A DNA stretch of 64,000 bases from an uncultured Bacteroidota bacterium (GTDB lineage: Bacteria; Bacteroidota; Bacteroidia; Chitinophagales; Chitinophagaceae), in NCBI GenBank assembly GCA_903877645.1, contig CAIRES010000043.1, positions 1-64,000 of the forward strand, read 5' to 3'. The notes under the pieces are model-generated. The model was not told where the DNA came from. It did no database searches and worked only from the letters and a program-made list of their open reading frames with translations. The translations under genes and the position numbers were made by a program. Position 1 is the first letter of the stretch. Every line of letters begins with the position of its first letter. Shown here piece by piece: positions 17,858-26,736 of this stretch.

Positions 17858-18328
17858 ATGAAAAAAGCCGTCAAATCATTCACTACCTTTAATCGTACCG
17901 AGCGTATCGGGCTGGCTGGTTTATGCCTGTTGCTGATAGTGCTGCTTGCTGCAAGGGCTACTATGGCATTGTGGGTGCATCCTGCCACCAATGCCGAACA
18001 AGACAAAAAGCTCATTGCCGCCTGGGAATCATTTCAGCGCACGCAACCCGTAGTCCGTTCCGATACAGCGGCAACCACCAAAGACTACCAGGACAAATTT
18101 GACGAGCAAACCATCCCACTCCCCGATCAAATAGACCTCAACACCGCCGACTCGGCCACCCTCGTGCGCCTCAAAGGCATAGGCCCGGCAACAGCCGGCA
18201 AGATCATCGCCCGCCGCAACAAGAAGCCTTTCACCAATATCAACCAGTTATCTGAGGTGGGCAGGATACCCCACGCTACGTTGGAACTGCTCAAAAAACA
18301 CCTTGTCATTGGTACATCAAAGCATTAA
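17858..18328 (+). CDS. ComEA-like helix-hairpin-helix DNA-binding protein
   Basis: This 156-residue protein has an N-terminal membrane segment (about 18-35, IGLAGLCLLLIVLLAARA). It has a polar linker and a C-terminal double helix-hairpin-helix domain (DLNTADSATLVRLKGIGPATAGKII, about 90-115; then FTNINQLSEVGRI). This is the layout of ComEA, the double-stranded DNA receptor of natural transformation; many Bacteroidota have such short proteins without proven competence roles. The gene is alone, divergent from the R-M operon. Confidence 0.8.
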   Translation: MKKAVKSFTTFNRTERIGLAGLCLLLIVLLAARATMALWVHPATNAEQDKKLIAAWESFQRTQPVVRSDTAATTKDYQDKFDEQTIPLPDQIDLNTADSATLVRLKGIGPATAGKIIARRNKKPFTNINQLSEVGRIPHATLELLKKHLVIGTSKH

Positions 18329-18409
18329 TACATATTTCCTGTCTTCCGCTCTCCTTTCCTTCAAAAAATATCGTAATTTCGCACCTCCTAACAGAAGTAT
18401 TAAAAAAAT

Positions 18410-19552
18410 ATGGATTTTACATATACAGATGCCCAGGTTTCTATTGCCGAGATGATCCGTGATTTTGCTGCAAAGCACATCCGCCCCGATATGATGGAGT
18501 GGGATGAATCACAGAAATTCCCGGTAGATCTGTTCCATAAAATGGGCGAGCTGGGCCTTATGGGCGTACTCGTACCTACCGAATATGGAGGCTCAGGCCT
18601 CGGCTATTTCGAGTATGTGACCGTGGTGAGCGAGATCGCTAAAGTATGTGGTTCCATCGGGCTTTCTGTAGCGGCGCACAACTCTTTGTGTACCGGCCAT
18701 ATCCTGTACTTCGGCAACGAAGAGCAGAAGAAAAAGTATCTCCCCAAGCTTGCCAGCGGCGAATGGATAGGCGCATGGGGCCTTACCGAAGCCAATACCG
18801 GCAGTGATGCAGGCAATATGCGCTGCACCGCCACCAAAGACGGCGACCATTGGGTACTCAACGGCACCAAGAACTGGATCACACACGGCATCAGCGGCAA
18901 TGTAGCCGTGGTACTGGCCCGCACCGGCGATCCACGCACCAAGAACAACAGCACAGCATTTATAGTAGAGCGCGGCACACCGGGCTTTATGGCCGGCAAA
19001 AAAGAGAACAAACTGGGCATGCGTGCCAGCGAAACAGCCGAACTGGTATTCGACAACTGCCGCATATCCGATGTACAGCGCATGGGCCCCGTAGGCGACG
19101 GTTTCCACCAGGCTATGAAGGTGCTGGATGGCGGCCGTATCTCTATTGCGGCACTCTCTCTCGGCATTGCAAAAGGCGCCTACGAAGCCTCACTAAAATA
19201 CTCTAAAGAAAGGCAGCAGTTCGATCAGCCTATCTCCGGCTTCCAGGCCATCGCCTTCAAGCTCGCGGATATGGCCGTGCAGATAGAAGCATCCGAACTG
19301 CTCATCTACCAGGCTGCAGATAAAAAGAACCGTGGCGAGAAGATGACCAAGGAATCGGCATTTGCCAAGTACTATGCATCTGAGGCCTGTGTGCGCATCT
19401 CCACAGATGCCGTGCAGATCTTTGGTGGCTACGGCTATACAAAGGATTTCCCTGTAGAGAAATACTACCGCGACAGCAAGCTTTGCACCATCGGCGAAGG
19501 AACATCAGAGATACAAAAAATAGTTATTTCCCGCGAGATCATCAAAGGATAA
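18410..19552 (+). CDS. Acyl-CoA dehydrogenase (short-/branched-chain type)
   Basis: This 380-residue FAD enzyme catalyses alpha,beta-dehydrogenation of acyl-CoA in fatty acid or branched-chain amino acid breakdown. Motifs seen: GAWGLTEANTGSDAG (signature 1, near 127-141), NGTKNWITHG (FAD/substrate loop) and the C-terminal signature QIFGGYGYTKDFPVEKYYRD. The catalytic base is the glutamate in IGEGTSEIQ near residue 367, the position used by short-chain enzymes. The length is typical. It is followed by an intrinsic terminator. Confidence 0.94.
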   Translation: MDFTYTDAQVSIAEMIRDFAAKHIRPDMMEWDESQKFPVDLFHKMGELGLMGVLVPTEYGGSGLGYFEYVTVVSEIAKVCGSIGLSVAAHNSLCTGHILYFGNEEQKKKYLPKLASGEWIGAWGLTEANTGSDAGNMRCTATKDGDHWVLNGTKNWITHGISGNVAVVLARTGDPRTKNNSTAFIVERGTPGFMAGKKENKLGMRASETAELVFDNCRISDVQRMGPVGDGFHQAMKVLDGGRISIAALSLGIAKGAYEASLKYSKERQQFDQPISGFQAIAFKLADMAVQIEASELLIYQAADKKNRGEKMTKESAFAKYYASEACVRISTDAVQIFGGYGYTKDFPVEKYYRDSKLCTIGEGTSEIQKIVISREIIKG

Positions 19553-19573
19553 ACCAACAAATATTTTCAGGAA

Positions 19574-19604
19574 AAGGAGGAGGCCATGCGCTTCCTCTTT
19601 TTTG
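19574..19604 (+). terminator. Intrinsic terminator after the acyl-CoA dehydrogenase gene
   Basis: AAAAG-GAGGA pairs with TCCTC-TTTTTT around a GC-rich loop (stem 19574-19581 with 19593-19600) and ends in a run of T. It may also serve the convergent lipoprotein gene. Confidence 0.65.
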
Positions 19605-19616
19605 TGTGCGGCCTCT

Positions 19617-20057
19617 TTATTGCTTTGCGTAAGAATACCACGCCAGGCCTATACTCGTTTTGGTAGTTACTATCAGGTTGCTGCTGTTGACGTTCACTAT
19701 AGCGTAAGCCACTGTATCATTGGCGGTATAGATAACGGTAAGAGAATCGCCTACAAGGCTCCAGCTAAAGTTCAGGACACTCTCTGCTGTCTTATTTTTA
19801 TTGATGATGGTCGTTTCAGTACCCGTATTATCGCTCCTGAAAAAGAGCTCATCATCTATTGCCGATGGCTGGTTACTGATCTCTGACTGTTCGATCACCC
19901 CGCTCGCATTATCATCAGTAGCGAATTGTATTTTCTTCCAGTTCCCCACCATTTTGCCTGCTGTTGTATCAGGTGTCTTCTTCTTGGCACATGAACCCAT
20001 GCCCACTATAACAGCGCTCAAAGCAAACAGGATCAATATGGCGGTATACCTTTTCAT
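19617..20057 (-). CDS. Lipocalin-like lipoprotein
   Basis: This 146-residue protein starts with a lipoprotein signal (MKRYTAILILFALSAVIVGM) and a lipobox GSC at about 21-23. The mature part (AGKMVGNWKKIQFATDD, later DELFFRSDNTGTETT and SWSLVGDSLTV) is built like the lipocalin-like/DUF4923-type beta-barrel domains common in Bacteroidota lipoproteins. It probably sits in the periplasm or outer membrane. The ligand is unknown. Confidence 0.7.
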   Translation of the reverse strand: MKRYTAILILFALSAVIVGMGSCAKKKTPDTTAGKMVGNWKKIQFATDDNASGVIEQSEISNQPSAIDDELFFRSDNTGTETTIINKNKTAESVLNFSWSLVGDSLTVIYTANDTVAYAIVNVNSSNLIVTTKTSIGLAWYSYAKQ

Positions 20058-20130
20058 TCAGCTTTTCCACTACAAATATAACGATAAAACACTCATTATA
20101 GTGTTAACGCAAAATTATCATGCCAGCCGG

Positions 20131-21729
20131 TCACAGCACTATCTGCTGCAATAGCTCGCTTTTACCCGGGTAATCGGTATTAAAATGCAGACCCCGGCTC
20201 TCTTTCCGGAACTGCGCCCCCTTTATAACGAGATAACCTATGGTGATCAGGTTGCGCAGCTCACACAATTGTGGCGAAAGTGTCGTTTCCTGGTACAATT
20301 GTTCTGTTTCATTGTGTAGCAGGTCTATGCGGGCCATCGCTCTTTCCAGGCGTTTGTCATTACGCACTATGCCCACATAGTCGCTCATCACCAGTTGCAC
20401 CTCCTTCAGGCTTTGCGTGATCAGGATCATCTCATTCGGCTCACTGGTCCCTGAGGCGTTCCAGTCCGGCACCTCTTCTTTAAAGGGCATTTGCTCTATG
20501 TTCGCTGTACTGTCCTCTGCGCAGCGGTGCGCAAAAACCAATGCCTCCAGCAGCGAGTTGGACGCCAGGCGGTTTGCGCCATGCAGCCCCGTACTCGAGC
20601 ACTCACCGCAGGCATACAAATTCATGATAGAAGACCGCCCCACCTCATCCACCTTTATGCCCCCGCAGCAGTAATGGGCCGCGGGCGCTACCGGTATCAT
20701 TTGCTCAAAAACATCTATCCCTATACTCTTACATTTTGCGTAGATATTCGGGAAGTGTGCGGTAAACTTCTCCTTGTCCATTGCCCTGCAATCAAGGTAC
20801 ACATGCTCTGTGCCGGTGCGCTTCATTTCGCTATCTATGGCTCGCGCTACCACGTCGCGGGGTGCCAGGTCGGCACGGGGGTCATAGCCAGCCATAAACG
20901 CTTCGCCATTCTTGTTGCGCAGTACACCCCCATCGCCCCGCACAGCCTCTGTGATCAGGAACGACGGGCTCACACCCGCCTCATACAGCGCTGTAGGATG
21001 GAATTGTATGAACTCCATATTCTCTATCCTCCCCTTGGCACGATATACCATAGCTATACCATCGCCTGTAGCTATTTTGGGATTGGTAGTGGTCCTGTAC
21101 ACCTGCCCTACGCCGCCCGAGGCCATCAGTGTGCAGCGGGCCAGTATCTTTTCAATGTTGTTGTTCTGCAGGTTCAGTGCATACACACCATAGCAGGTAA
21201 TATCCGGTGTCGATTTGGTCACGAGATAACCCAGGTGGTGCTGCGTGATGATATCTACCACAAACCAATGATTGTGTATCGCTATGTTCGGGTACTTCTT
21301 CACCTCGGCCACTAAAGCCCGCTCTATCTCAAAGCCGGTTATATCCTTATGGTGCAGTATCCGGAAAGCAGAATGGCCTCCCTCTTTACCGCGCATATAA
21401 TCGCCCTCGGTATCTTTATCAAACTTAGTGCCCCACTCTATTATTTCATTCACTCTCAGAGGCCCTTCCTTCACTACTATATCCACCACCTCACGATTGC
21501 ACAAGCCATCACCTGCTACCAGGGTATCATCTATATGCCGCTGAAAGCTGTCGTGCTCCAGGTCATTAACGACGGCTATACCTCCCTGTGCATATTTCGT
21601 ATTGGTCTCATCCGTATTGGCCTTGGTGAGTATCGTGATGGTCTTATCCGGAAATTTGCGTGCCACCTTCACCGCATACGTTAGCCCCGCTATCCCCGAC
21701 CCTATAATGAGAAAATCTGTTTTGAGCAT
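20131..21729 (-). CDS. nadB: L-aspartate oxidase
   Basis: NadB oxidises L-aspartate to iminoaspartate, the first step of de novo NAD synthesis. The 532-residue flavoprotein has the N-terminal FAD-binding motif DFLIIGSGIAGLTYA, the YAQGGIA segment near 47, the EFIQFHPTALYE motif and the active-site region APAAHYCCGGIKVDE, followed by SSTGLHGANRLASNSLLE. All are hallmarks of NadB and separate it from SdhA/FrdA. The length is normal. nadA and nadC are not in this window. Confidence 0.96.
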   Translation of the reverse strand: MLKTDFLIIGSGIAGLTYAVKVARKFPDKTITILTKANTDETNTKYAQGGIAVVNDLEHDSFQRHIDDTLVAGDGLCNREVVDIVVKEGPLRVNEIIEWGTKFDKDTEGDYMRGKEGGHSAFRILHHKDITGFEIERALVAEVKKYPNIAIHNHWFVVDIITQHHLGYLVTKSTPDITCYGVYALNLQNNNIEKILARCTLMASGGVGQVYRTTTNPKIATGDGIAMVYRAKGRIENMEFIQFHPTALYEAGVSPSFLITEAVRGDGGVLRNKNGEAFMAGYDPRADLAPRDVVARAIDSEMKRTGTEHVYLDCRAMDKEKFTAHFPNIYAKCKSIGIDVFEQMIPVAPAAHYCCGGIKVDEVGRSSIMNLYACGECSSTGLHGANRLASNSLLEALVFAHRCAEDSTANIEQMPFKEEVPDWNASGTSEPNEMILITQSLKEVQLVMSDYVGIVRNDKRLERAMARIDLLHNETEQLYQETTLSPQLCELRNLITIGYLVIKGAQFRKESRGLHFNTDYPGKSELLQQIVL

Positions 21730-21782
21730 AATAGTCTTTTGCCACTATAAAGATACAGGAGAAAACAATAATAGCGATAGTG

Positions 21783-23066
21783 CTACTCCTTCACCAGTTT
21801 CCTCACTTCCGCATTATTGATCTTCACGGTATATACTCCCGCCGGTAAGTGGTCGATGTTCACCTGTACCTCGTTGGCATTATAAACATTGCTCAGCACT
21901 GTTTGCCCCAGCAGGTTGCATACCTGCACATTCGTTATCTTATCAGATGAAGAGATCGTCAGTTCGCTATGCGCCGGGTTTGGATACATGTTCATGAAGT
22001 GCTCCACAGGTGCAGCTGCTACCCCGCTGGCATGCTCGTAACACGGTGTGAATGAGTACGGAGCAGACGGTATGCCATTGGCCACCACGATGAGGTCGTA
22101 AGTATCATAAGGCAGGCCTGCGGGCAGTGTAAAATAAGTGGTGTCCTGTGCATTGCCACGCATCACTCCATTGCTGTTCCAATTGTAGGTACGCACATAG
22201 TGTACCTGGTCGCCATACAGGGCATCGCGGTGCACCAGGCTGATGACAGGATAGTTGGTGGCCATCTGCCAGTCGTCGCCATAGGCAGCGCCCTGCGATA
22301 TACCATTGAATTGCTCACCCACAGCCATAAAGGTGTCGCAGTTGATCCGCACCACATTCTCCGTCACAGGGTGGCCGTTGGCTACAGGCGTCCCGCCAGG
22401 CTGGTAGATGTAGTATTGGTTGCTGTGCTGCGTACCATAGAAGATGTTGCCATCCGGCAGGTTCAGCATACCGGTGAGGTAGCAGGCCATCTTCATAGTA
22501 TCTGTGCCCAGTGGGGTCAGTATTTTGGTAAAGGTATTAGTACGATAGTCAAACTCGTAGAAATACGTCCCTGTCGGGAATTTGCCTACGCTGTCCGGGG
22601 TTTTGGATAAGGCACAGATGATGTTGCCATTCGGCATCAACGCTGCTGCGGCATCAGGTGCACCAAGGCCATCGGGTATATGCGGCCCCTCACTCCACCT
22701 GCCCTTTGTGGTATCGCCCGATGGTGTGTAGTAGGCTGTGGTACTGGTAGAACCGATAAAGAACACCCTGCCGTCCGGCAGCAGGAAGCCCGCGCCTAAT
22801 TCAAAATCAAATGGGTCATAAAGCTCTACCGGCAATGTGTCATCAACGATCCATTTATTGAGCGATGGAATGAAACGCTCCGAGTTCTTGGTGTCCAGGT
22901 CTATAAACAAGATACTGCCATCGGGCAGCTTCACCCATGCCGACTCATCTGCCCCACCGATAGACAATAACACATGAGAAAAGCTATCTGTCGCAGGGTC
23001 AAAAATGACATTATCTCTTGATAAGGGTATTACTATATTTTGCAGCACACGGCCATCGGGCAGCAA
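21783..23066 (-). CDS. T9SS-exported kelch/galactose-oxidase-like propeller protein, 5' end missing
   Basis: Repeated LPDGR(V/I) motifs (for example LLPDGRVFFIGS, MPNGNIICAL, LPDGNIFYG) show a kelch-like beta-propeller like that of galactose oxidase. The last 80 residues are a T9SS sorting domain (NMYPNPAHSELTISS, then LPAGVYTVKI). A signal peptide, needed for T9SS export, is absent. The frame begins inside the propeller at a TTG (23066) and is open upstream only to a stop near 23170, through sequence that belongs to an antisense NACHT gene fragment. The join falls at about 23090-23105. The gene is therefore truncated at its 5' end and probably not exported. Confidence 0.75.
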   Translation of the reverse strand: MLPDGRVLQNIVIPLSRDNVIFDPATDSFSHVLLSIGGADESAWVKLPDGSILFIDLDTKNSERFIPSLNKWIVDDTLPVELYDPFDFELGAGFLLPDGRVFFIGSTSTTAYYTPSGDTTKGRWSEGPHIPDGLGAPDAAAALMPNGNIICALSKTPDSVGKFPTGTYFYEFDYRTNTFTKILTPLGTDTMKMACYLTGMLNLPDGNIFYGTQHSNQYYIYQPGGTPVANGHPVTENVVRINCDTFMAVGEQFNGISQGAAYGDDWQMATNYPVISLVHRDALYGDQVHYVRTYNWNSNGVMRGNAQDTTYFTLPAGLPYDTYDLIVVANGIPSAPYSFTPCYEHASGVAAAPVEHFMNMYPNPAHSELTISSSDKITNVQVCNLLGQTVLSNVYNANEVQVNIDHLPAGVYTVKINNAEVRKLVKE

Positions 23067-23089
23067 CTGGCTATTGCCGTCATATATCC

Positions 23090-23781
23090 TGTATCCATTG
23101 GGTGAACAATTATGCTTTAATTTATCCAGTAATGGAATACGATTAATACCTATTCTAATAAAAGTAAAGTCTCATTCAATAGACTCTATTGAAGACATAC
23201 TAGATACATCATATAGCTATTGGAAAATTTACGCCTGTAAGGAAATCGTTATTGTTCTAGATGGATTAGATGAAGTACCTAAAAATGCTTTTCTCGATTA
23301 TGTTACAAGGATAAATGAGTTCTCCAATAAATTTCCTTCAATTAGCATTTTTTTTTCTTGCAGAAAATTATTTTATAGCCATTTCAAATTAAACGAAAAC
23401 TTCAGAAACTTCGATGTGTATGATCTAGTCCCGTTACAAAATGATCAAATAGAAAATCATATAGAGGCAATTCTTAAAAATAAAAAAACAAACTTCAAGA
23501 ATTACATACAACAACATAATCTCCAGCATTTTTTATATGATCCGTTCTACTTAACACAATTAATAGAGCTATATCGGGACTCTGCTAATGATAAAAAACT
23601 CCCTAAAAACAAACCAGACATTTTTGACTATATCATCGAAAGGTCATTCTATTCTGCTACTAAACGAAAGTTATCGGACGGCAGTATTTTAAATCAAAAA
23701 AAAGCCCGCTATAATCTATCTATTAAGAAAATGGCACTTGCACTTCAGATTTTAGGATTAAATCTTCTACTGTTTATTTAA
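23090..23781 (+). pseudogene. Internal fragment of a NACHT-family NTPase gene
   Basis: This AT-rich stretch encodes about 230 residues of a NACHT STAND-type NTPase: IRLIPILIKVKS, the Walker B region EIVIVLDGLDEVP, the sensor-like FFSCRK and the following helical part with FDYIIERSF. The Walker A loop and any effector domain are missing on the 5' side, where the frame runs into the antisense end of the propeller gene. On the 3' side the frame stops at 23781, 12 bp before the recF stop, without the usual sensor repeats. Full-length proteins of this class often act in antiphage defence (Avs-like); this piece cannot work alone. It is either an insertion remnant or an assembly chimera. Confidence 0.65.
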
Positions 23782-23793
23782 AATCACGCTGAA

Positions 23794-24873
23794 TTACCCC
23801 AAATGAATAAACCCCACCTCTGCCTCCGCTCCAAAAGCCTGGGCAATCCGCTCGGGGTGTGTGTCGGTGAGTATCACCTGCCCAAAGTCGGGGCCTTGTA
23901 TAATGCGTAGGAGGGCTTCCATGCGGTTCTGGTCCAGCTTTTCAAAGATGTCGTCGAGCAATAGTATAGGCAGGTGACCGAGCACCTTGCTGAGGTAGGC
24001 ATATTGTGCCAGCTTCAGCGCAAAAAGGAAGCTCTTCTTCTGCCCCTGCGAGCCGAATTGTTTCAGCGGCATATCGTTGAGGCGAAAATCCCAGTCGTCT
24101 TTATGTATGCCGCGGAGGGTGCGCTGGTAGCGGAGGTCGTGCTGCAGGTTTTGGGTGAGCCAGTCGGCCAGTGGTTTTTGGGCCAGGTCGCTGGTGTAGG
24201 TCACCTGTAATGGCTCATGGCCGCCGGAGAGGCGGTGGTAGAAGTCATTGAGCAAGGGCAGCAGGTCGTCAATGAATTTCAGGCGCTGCCTGTGTATATA
24301 GGTGCCGTCTGCCGCCAGTTGGGCATCATAGTACTCCAGTTCGGTATTATCTGTAGCAGGCCGGTAGCCCTGTATCTTCAGCCAGGCGTTGCGCTGCAGC
24401 AGCACCCGCTGGTACCGGATGAGCAGCTCCAGATAGGTTTTATCCACCTGCCCGAGGATGCTGTCTACCCATTTGCGTCGCAGCTCGCTGCCACCGTTGA
24501 TGAGCTCGGTATCGTCCGGCGCTATCATCACAGCAGAATAAATACCAATATGATCGGTAATCTTATCGTATTCTATATCGTTTTTAAATATTTCTTTTTT
24601 ACCTGCCTTCCATTTGGCGCTGATGGCCTCTTCCCTGCCCCCGCGCAGGAAGTCGCCGGTGATGCGGAAGCCATCGGTACCAGCCCGGGCGCTGTGCTGC
24701 TGGTAGGCGCTGAAGTAGCTCTTGGTATAGCAGAGGTAATAAACGGCATCGAGCAGGTTGGTCTTGCCACTGCCATTAGGCCCTGTAATGCAGGTGACGG
24801 GCGCACCGAGGGAGAATACTGATGAGGTATAATTGCGGTATTGGAGTAAGCTTATTTTATTAATCCGTATCAA
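23794..24873 (-). CDS. recF: DNA replication and repair protein RecF
   Basis: RecF loads RecA at gapped DNA with RecO and RecR. Motifs seen are the Walker A GPNGSGKTNLLDAVYYL, the signature region FGSQGQKKSFLFALKLAQ and Walker B LPILLLDDIFEKLD. The longest frame starts at an ATG at 24930, which would overlap the divergent pdhA start by 6 bp. The family normally begins just before INKISLLQYRNY, so the TTG at 24873 is preferred (359 residues). The C-terminus ends normally beside the NACHT fragment, so recF itself is intact. Confidence 0.92.
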   Translation of the reverse strand: MIRINKISLLQYRNYTSSVFSLGAPVTCITGPNGSGKTNLLDAVYYLCYTKSYFSAYQQHSARAGTDGFRITGDFLRGGREEAISAKWKAGKKEIFKNDIEYDKITDHIGIYSAVMIAPDDTELINGGSELRRKWVDSILGQVDKTYLELLIRYQRVLLQRNAWLKIQGYRPATDNTELEYYDAQLAADGTYIHRQRLKFIDDLLPLLNDFYHRLSGGHEPLQVTYTSDLAQKPLADWLTQNLQHDLRYQRTLRGIHKDDWDFRLNDMPLKQFGSQGQKKSFLFALKLAQYAYLSKVLGHLPILLLDDIFEKLDQNRMEALLRIIQGPDFGQVILTDTHPERIAQAFGAEAEVGFIHLG

Positions 24874-24924
24874 AGCAGCGATGTAAACAAAAGTTTTTAT
24901 AAATTCGCACAAATTTAAGCAATA

Positions 24925-25917
24925 GTGCAAACTCCGTTTGGCAAAGAAACATATTTGTATTGGTATGAGATCATGCTTCTTCTCCGTCGTTTTGAAGAAA
25001 AGGCAGGTCAGTTATATGGAATGCAGAAAATACGTGGCTTCTGCCACCTGTATATAGGCCAGGAAGCCATAGCCGCCGGCGCTATGACCGCAATGAGGGA
25101 TGATGACAACATGATCACTGCATACCGCGATCACGCATTGGCCATAGCTAAGGGCATACCGGCCAAAGAATGTATGGCAGAGCTGTATGGCAAGGCCACA
25201 GGATGTACGAAGGGCAAGGGGGGCAGTATGCACTTCTTCTCTAAGGAAAAAAGGTTCTTTGGCGGTCATGGTATAGTAGGCGGACAGATAGGACTTGGTG
25301 CAGGCATTGCATTTGCAGAGCAGTACCAGGGTACCGACAGGGCTACCATCTGTATGTTTGGCGATGGCGCTGCAAGGCAGGGCCTGCTGCACGAGGCATT
25401 CAATATGGCCGTGCTATGGCAACTGCCGGTAGTATTTATCTGCGAGAACAACTACTACGCCATGGGTACCTCTGTAGAGCGTACCTCTAAGGTATTAGAC
25501 ATCTACCGCCTGGCCGATGCATACGATATGCCCGGCGACAGCGTGGATGGCATGAGTTGCGAAGAAGTACACAAAGGCATAGAGCGCGCCGTGCGCCGTG
25601 CCCGCGAAGGTGGCGGACCAACCTTCCTGGAGATAAAAACGTACAGGTACCGTGGACACTCTATGAGCGACCCGGCCAAGTACCGTACAAAGGAAGAGGT
25701 AGAGGAATTTAAAGAGAAGGACCCTATCAACCAGGTGCTGAAGACCATAATGGACAACAAATGGGCTACACAGGAGCAGATAGACCAGATCAATGAAAAG
25801 GTGAAGGAAGAAGTGGAAGAATCGGTGAAGTTTGCTGAAGAAAGCCCCTTCCCGGATGATAATGAGCTGCTGAAAGATGTATATGCAGACCAGGATTATC
25901 CGTTCATAATGGATTAG
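24925..25917 (+). CDS. pdhA: Pyruvate dehydrogenase E1 component, alpha subunit
   Basis: This 330-residue protein is the thiamine-diphosphate-binding alpha chain of the E1 heterotetramer, which decarboxylates pyruvate for acetyl-CoA synthesis. The TPP motif starts at GDGAARQG and ends with ENNYYAMG (about 147-178). The regulatory-loop-like region YRYRGHSMSDPAKYR is also typical. The start is GTG at 24925; the next residues QTPFGKETYLYWYE fit Bacteroidota homologues. The beta subunit and E2/E3 genes are not adjacent; a TPR protein and ribH follow in the same direction. Confidence 0.93.
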   Translation: MQTPFGKETYLYWYEIMLLLRRFEEKAGQLYGMQKIRGFCHLYIGQEAIAAGAMTAMRDDDNMITAYRDHALAIAKGIPAKECMAELYGKATGCTKGKGGSMHFFSKEKRFFGGHGIVGGQIGLGAGIAFAEQYQGTDRATICMFGDGAARQGLLHEAFNMAVLWQLPVVFICENNYYAMGTSVERTSKVLDIYRLADAYDMPGDSVDGMSCEEVHKGIERAVRRAREGGGPTFLEIKTYRYRGHSMSDPAKYRTKEEVEEFKEKDPINQVLKTIMDNKWATQEQIDQINEKVKEEVEESVKFAEESPFPDDNELLKDVYADQDYPFIMD

Positions 25918-25964
25918 AAACATTTTATAAAAATCATAAAAGCAGAAAACAGTAACTAAACAAA

Positions 25965-26669
25965 ATGGCAAATTCAGCAAGAACCCAACCCGGCGCAGAA
26001 AGAACTACAGCGTCCTCATCTTACGATGAATCGAACCCACTGGATAGTGTACAGGGGTTTTATGAGAAGAACAAAAAGCCCATCAGCACCATCACTACTG
26101 TTATACTGGTAGCCGTGCTCGGTTATTTTGGCTATACCAAGTTATATAAAGGCCCTGCCGAAGAAAAAGCAGCTACTGCTCTTTCCTTCCCGCAGATGGC
26201 TTTTGAAAGTGACTCACTGAATATAGCGCTGAATGGCGACGGCAAAAACCCCGGCTTCATCAAGATCGCTAAGAAATATGATGGTACCGCATCAGGCAAC
26301 CTGGCTACTTATTACGAGGGCCTGTGCTACCTGAAAATGGGCGATGCTAAAAATGCAATCACTGCATTAAAGGCATTCGACGGCAAAGGCACCATGATCG
26401 GATCACTGGCTGCGGGCGCACTGGGCGAGGCTTATATGGAAAGCGGCGACAATGCCAACGCAATTGAAAGCTTCAAAAAAGCCACTACGGATAAGAATGA
26501 CCTCGTAGCTACACCAATGTACTTGTACCAACTGGGCCTGGCTTATGAAGCCGCCAACAATAACAACGATGCAAAAGCAGCATTCATGCGCATCCGCGAC
26601 GAATACCCTAAGAGCATACAGGCGCGCGATATGGACAAGGAACTTGCCCGCCTCGGTGAACTGAACTAA
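25965..26669 (+). CDS. Membrane-anchored TPR protein
   Basis: This 234-residue protein has a cytoplasmic N-terminus rich in Ser/Thr, one membrane helix (about 42-60, STITTVILVAVLGYFGY) and three to four tetratricopeptide-like helix pairs (NLATYYEGLCYLKMGDAKNAI, GALGEAYMESGDNANAIESF and YQLGLAYEAANNNNDAKAAF). This resembles YfgM-type envelope chaperone-associated proteins. It lies 47 bp after pdhA and 67 bp before ribH, probably in one transcript. The partner is unknown. Confidence 0.82.
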   Translation: MANSARTQPGAERTTASSSYDESNPLDSVQGFYEKNKKPISTITTVILVAVLGYFGYTKLYKGPAEEKAATALSFPQMAFESDSLNIALNGDGKNPGFIKIAKKYDGTASGNLATYYEGLCYLKMGDAKNAITALKAFDGKGTMIGSLAAGALGEAYMESGDNANAIESFKKATTDKNDLVATPMYLYQLGLAYEAANNNNDAKAAFMRIRDEYPKSIQARDMDKELARLGELN

Positions 26670-26693
26670 CTAAAGATTACCACAATAAATTCC

Positions 26694-26729
26694 GATCCCC
26701 TTTTTACCTTTACCGGCGAAAAGGGGATC
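26694..26729 (+). promoter_or_regulatory. Hairpin in the ribH leader
   Basis: GATCCCCTTTT (26694-26704) is perfectly complementary to AAAAGGGGATC (26719-26729), an 11-bp stem with a 14-nt loop ending 7 bp before the ribH ATG. No U-run follows, so it is not a standard terminator. It would occlude the ribosome binding region and could control translation of ribH or act as an mRNA processing site. Confidence 0.6.
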
Positions 26730-26736
26730 ATCAATT

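Noticed and set aside
20131-21729. Succinate dehydrogenase/fumarate reductase flavoprotein
   Set aside because: Sequence motifs, length and absence of iron-sulfur and membrane subunit genes point to L-aspartate oxidase.
23005-23781. Annotating the NACHT frame as an intact defence NTPase
   Set aside because: It lacks Walker A, the effector domain and the C-terminal sensor; the first 30 codons are only antisense of the propeller gene.
24874-24930. recF start at the ATG 24930
   Set aside because: It would overlap the pdhA start and adds residues not typical of RecF; the TTG at 24873 fits the family better.
26694-26729. FMN riboswitch upstream of ribH
   Set aside because: Only one simple hairpin is present; the multi-stem RFN architecture and its conserved loops are not seen.
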